A stretch of DNA of 41,058 bases from IMG/VR virus record IMGVR_UViG_3300034110_000061, positions 1-41,058 of that record; one strand, 5' to 3'. The position numbers and the translations under genes are program-made. The notes below the pieces were generated by a model. That model was not told the origin of the DNA, ran no database searches, and worked only from the letters and a program-made list of their open reading frames with translations. This document shows, in pieces, positions 38,470-41,058 of the stretch. Source of the stretch: a virus. How positions within the stretch are numbered: the first letter of the stretch is position 1; every line of letters starts with the position of its first letter.

Positions 38470-41035
38470 CTATTTTGATAAGTACGGTCCACGCCTGCTG
38501 TCATCCGGGTTTAACTGCGTGCCGATTATCTCGGGCCTGTCTTCACACAATCAGGCGGGCAAAGCGCCGGCGGTGAAGGGCTGGCAGCGCATCGACTTTA
38601 ACCAACAACTACTAAATCACTGGATCACTCAGTACCCACGTTGCGGTATTGGTATTCAAACCCGGTTCACCCCGGCTGTCGATATTGACTGTCCTGACGA
38701 AGAAGCTGCAAGCCACATGCGCCAATTTGTCGAGGAAAAACTAGGCAAAACGATGGCGCGGGTTGGCCGGGCACCTAAGTTGTTGATGCTGTACCGCACC
38801 GAAGATCCGTTCACTAAGGTTAAGTCACACACATGGCTTGATGATTTCGGCGGCCGCCAAGCAGTCGAGATACTTGGTTCGGGTCAACAGTTCGTTGCGT
38901 TCGGTATTCACCCGGTCACCAAAAAGCCATATAAGTGGGTTACTGAGTCGACGCCGCTTGAATGTGATATCGATCTAGACCTGCCAATCATCACACTTGA
39001 AAATGCACGGGACATCACGCGGGCTTTCGACCGCTACGCCAAAGGTCGCGGCTGGACACTGGACCGAGACACGCCCCCTATCAACGGCGGTGACGAGGTT
39101 GACGCTTGGGGTGTTGGTATCGGCGATGATGATGACTCATTTGACGCCGAAGACCTGTTGATCCGGTGGGAAGGCACCGCAGAAGAGCTGGCCGAAATCT
39201 TCGAAGACTTGCCACCGGAAGATAGTTACGACAAGTGGTTCCCGGTACTGGCGGCGTTGAAAGATGCCGAGCGCGAACCGGACGAATTCAAAGAGATCGC
39301 ACGCGACTGGTCTGCTCGGTCGGATAACTACGACGAACAATCATTCGAAGACAAGTGGGAAAACGGTGCATTTGGTCGTGTTAGCGGCCGCGTCGCCAAT
39401 ATCCACGGCATTGTAAAGCGTGTTGCCCGTATTCGCCGTGAAAACGAGGTGATCGACAAGATTATCCCGGATTTCAATGACTGTTTAAGCATGAAAGATT
39501 GGATGTTAGCGGCAGAGCGGATGGCTGAAACTGAGGTTTTTGGTCCAGTTCGTGAATTAGCGGTCGAAGTAGCAACCGAAGCGTATAAACGGATCAACAA
39601 CGTCAAGCGCGTGCCTAAGTCGGCCATTGACTATCTGGCGTTTGATTTCAGCAAGTTTGACCCGCCAGCTTGGTTGGCCCCGTGGGTTTTCGACAGTATT
39701 CGCGGTGATTTCGTTAACCGTCGCAGCTTCCAACCTATCGGCCCGTACTCATTCAACCTGTTGAACGCACGCGCCCTGCGCGAGATGGGCATCAAGAAGA
39801 AAGCCGATATGTTTGCGTCGGAAGACTACCCGATCCCAATGGTTGACGGCTTGATGTACTTCCCTGCCATGCACGGCAGCATGCCAGAAAACCGACATGA
39901 AGCGGTGATCGGTCAGGCTGGTCCCGAGTTTTTCAGCTATATGGGCAAAACGTATTTAAACACGTTCGACCCGTCGACGCTGCCGGTGATGCCTGATACT
40001 TATTCGAAAGCAGACCAAGCGGCCATAGCTGTCGTGATGAATTTCTTTGAGGTTGAATTCCCGAACGAGCGCGAACGGCGTTACGTGATGGATTTTCTAG
40101 CGTGGATTATTCAGCACCCGACACGTCGGATCAACTATGCCCTGCTTATCGTTGGCTGCGAAGGCTCGGGCAAGTCAATCATCAAAAAATTTATGACGTA
40201 TCTACTAGGCGGAACGCGAAACGTCGGCACCGTCTCAAACACGGTGTTGCAGAAGTCGTTCACCTCATGGATGCACGGCCATATTTTAAAGGTAATCGAG
40301 GAAATTTCAATCCCCGGCCACCGTTACGACATCGTAAACCTGCTGAAAGAACCAATTACAAACGAAACCATGCAGACGGAAGGCAAACACCGTGACGCTG
40401 ACGAAGGCGTAAACACCGCCAGCTATATGATGTTCACCAATGAGCCGGGCGCGGTTCCAGTTGGCGAAGAGTCACGGCGCTACCTTATTGTTTCAAGCGC
40501 GTTTGAAGTTAAATCGCAAGTTGTGTCATTCATGGAAGAAAACCCGCGATTCTTTAAACGGTTTGAATTGGCGTTCATGCGCCATGCCGGGGCGATTAGA
40601 AAATACTTTAGTGAGTGGCAATTCTCTGACGATTTTGACCATGAAGGCCATGCGCCAAGTGGTACAAAAGCCAAGGCGGTGATGCGTCATATCAACACAG
40701 ATTCTCTAGTCGAAGCGCTGGAAACTGCCATCGAATCAGGTGACATTTCAGGTGTCACCAAAGAGGTGATCCACGCATCCGGGTTGACTAGTTTGCTGTA
40801 CAATATCGGCATGAAGTCCAGCGCGCAGGTCGCACACCGTTTAGCCCGTTTGGGCTTCGAAACACCGGGCGAAGGGCGGCCGCGAGTGCGTTTAAGTGGT
40901 GTTTTAGGCACTGTTTACATCCACCGCGACTACTTAGAGCAGTTCGGCGGCGACAATTTGGACCTAGTTGCCGTAGCACGTCACTTGCAAAATCACGCAG
41001 AATTTGCAGCGGATCGAGAATTTGACGAAGTTTAG
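38456..41035 (+). CDS. Primase-polymerase / helicase fusion (NrS-1-like, DUF5906)
   Basis: An 859-residue protein starting MSKVNYFDKYGPRLLSSGF at 38456 (GGGG box about 6 nt upstream), overlapping the HTH gene by 14 nt. Residues about 10-180 are a prim-pol domain with Asp76-x-Asp78 (TPAVDIDCPDEE), SGQQFVAFGIHP (His152) and a downstream Trp. Residues about 245-310 fit a PriCT-2 domain (DLPPEDSYDKWFPVLAALKD). The C-terminal half is an SF3/DUF5906-type helicase: Walker A VGCEGSGKS near residues 567-575, Walker B LKVIEEIS near 610-617, then sensor-type MFTNEPGAVPV. It should lay primers and unwind DNA for the family A polymerase. It is the only large gene on the plus strand. Confidence 0.93.
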   Translation: MSKVNYFDKYGPRLLSSGFNCVPIISGLSSHNQAGKAPAVKGWQRIDFNQQLLNHWITQYPRCGIGIQTRFTPAVDIDCPDEEAASHMRQFVEEKLGKTMARVGRAPKLLMLYRTEDPFTKVKSHTWLDDFGGRQAVEILGSGQQFVAFGIHPVTKKPYKWVTESTPLECDIDLDLPIITLENARDITRAFDRYAKGRGWTLDRDTPPINGGDEVDAWGVGIGDDDDSFDAEDLLIRWEGTAEELAEIFEDLPPEDSYDKWFPVLAALKDAEREPDEFKEIARDWSARSDNYDEQSFEDKWENGAFGRVSGRVANIHGIVKRVARIRRENEVIDKIIPDFNDCLSMKDWMLAAERMAETEVFGPVRELAVEVATEAYKRINNVKRVPKSAIDYLAFDFSKFDPPAWLAPWVFDSIRGDFVNRRSFQPIGPYSFNLLNARALREMGIKKKADMFASEDYPIPMVDGLMYFPAMHGSMPENRHEAVIGQAGPEFFSYMGKTYLNTFDPSTLPVMPDTYSKADQAAIAVVMNFFEVEFPNERERRYVMDFLAWIIQHPTRRINYALLIVGCEGSGKSIIKKFMTYLLGGTRNVGTVSNTVLQKSFTSWMHGHILKVIEEISIPGHRYDIVNLLKEPITNETMQTEGKHRDADEGVNTASYMMFTNEPGAVPVGEESRRYLIVSSAFEVKSQVVSFMEENPRFFKRFELAFMRHAGAIRKYFSEWQFSDDFDHEGHAPSGTKAKAVMRHINTDSLVEALETAIESGDISGVTKEVIHASGLTSLLYNIGMKSSAQVAHRLARLGFETPGEGRPRVRLSGVLGTVYIHRDYLEQFGGDNLDLVAVARHLQNHAEFAADREFDEV

Positions 41036-41058
41036 CCCCGAAAACGTGTAACTCGTTG

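Noticed and set aside
1-41058. Circular closure of the window into one complete genome
   Set aside because: No terminal repeat is seen. Joining the ends would extend the left-edge fibre frame about 72 nt into the end of the primase gene before a stop, which is not convincing, and the likely relatives have larger genomes.

Overview
The window looks like a large part (about 41 kb) of the genome of a tailed dsDNA phage with a long non-contractile (siphovirus-type) tail infecting a Gram-negative, probably gammaproteobacterial, host. This rests on a complete set of lambda-type head genes (terminase, gpW, portal, S49 protease with nested scaffold, decoration protein, major capsid), a lambda-type tail set (gpZ/gpU/gpV-like, a frameshifted G/GT chaperone pair, tape measure, J-like tip protein), and sigma70-like promoters. 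The gene content resembles the Chi-like phages (Casjensviridae, e.g. Chi and Enc34): DUF2800, DUF2815 and family A polymerase beside lambda-like head genes, and an endolysin with a C-terminal membrane helix. That placement is inference from memory of those families, not a search. I see no integrase, CI-like repressor, tRNA, IS element or CRISPR array, so nothing shows a temperate lifestyle. The left edge cuts a gene, so the genome continues there.

Layout. Everything from 1 to 37943 is transcribed leftward (minus strand) and packed tightly, with many start/stop overlaps. Reading in the direction of transcription: 37943-31755 is the replication block (acidic-tailed small protein, DUF2800 Cas4/AddB-like nuclease, DUF2815 ssDNA-binding protein, family A DNA polymerase, VRR-NUC nuclease, SNF2-type helicase). 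It runs without a gap into the packaging and head genes (31767-23714: terS, terL, gpW, portal, protease plus nested scaffold, gpD, gpE, FI-like, FII-like), then the tail genes (23727-8888). Next come receptor-facing fibre proteins (8888-4070), a lysis cassette (4006-2054: leader ORF, multi-pass membrane protein, coiled-coil membrane protein, membrane-tethered endolysin, DUF1353 protein), and a second fibre block (2066-1: fibre, Tfa/DUF4376-like protein, LamG-like protein cut by the edge).

The only long non-coding stretch is the 244-nt divergent control region 37944-38187. It holds a good leftward promoter, two 21-nt tandem repeats running into a small palindrome, and a 22-bp near-perfect inverted repeat that overlaps a candidate rightward promoter. 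To its right, on the plus strand, are a small HTH-like protein and a large primase-polymerase/helicase of the NrS-1/DUF5906 kind. Together with the leftward block these would give a nearly self-sufficient replisome: primer synthesis and unwinding by the plus-strand protein, and synthesis by the polymerase with the DUF2815 protein coating single strands.

The strongest non-obvious signals are: a -1 frameshift site (A AAA AAG) that joins the G and T tail-chaperone frames into a 223-residue product; an internal, well-spaced ribosome binding site that would make a scaffold protein from the 3' end of the protease gene; the operator/origin-like control region; acidic hydrophobic-tipped C-termini on three consecutive replication proteins; and a 19-codon leader ORF coupled to the first lysis gene.
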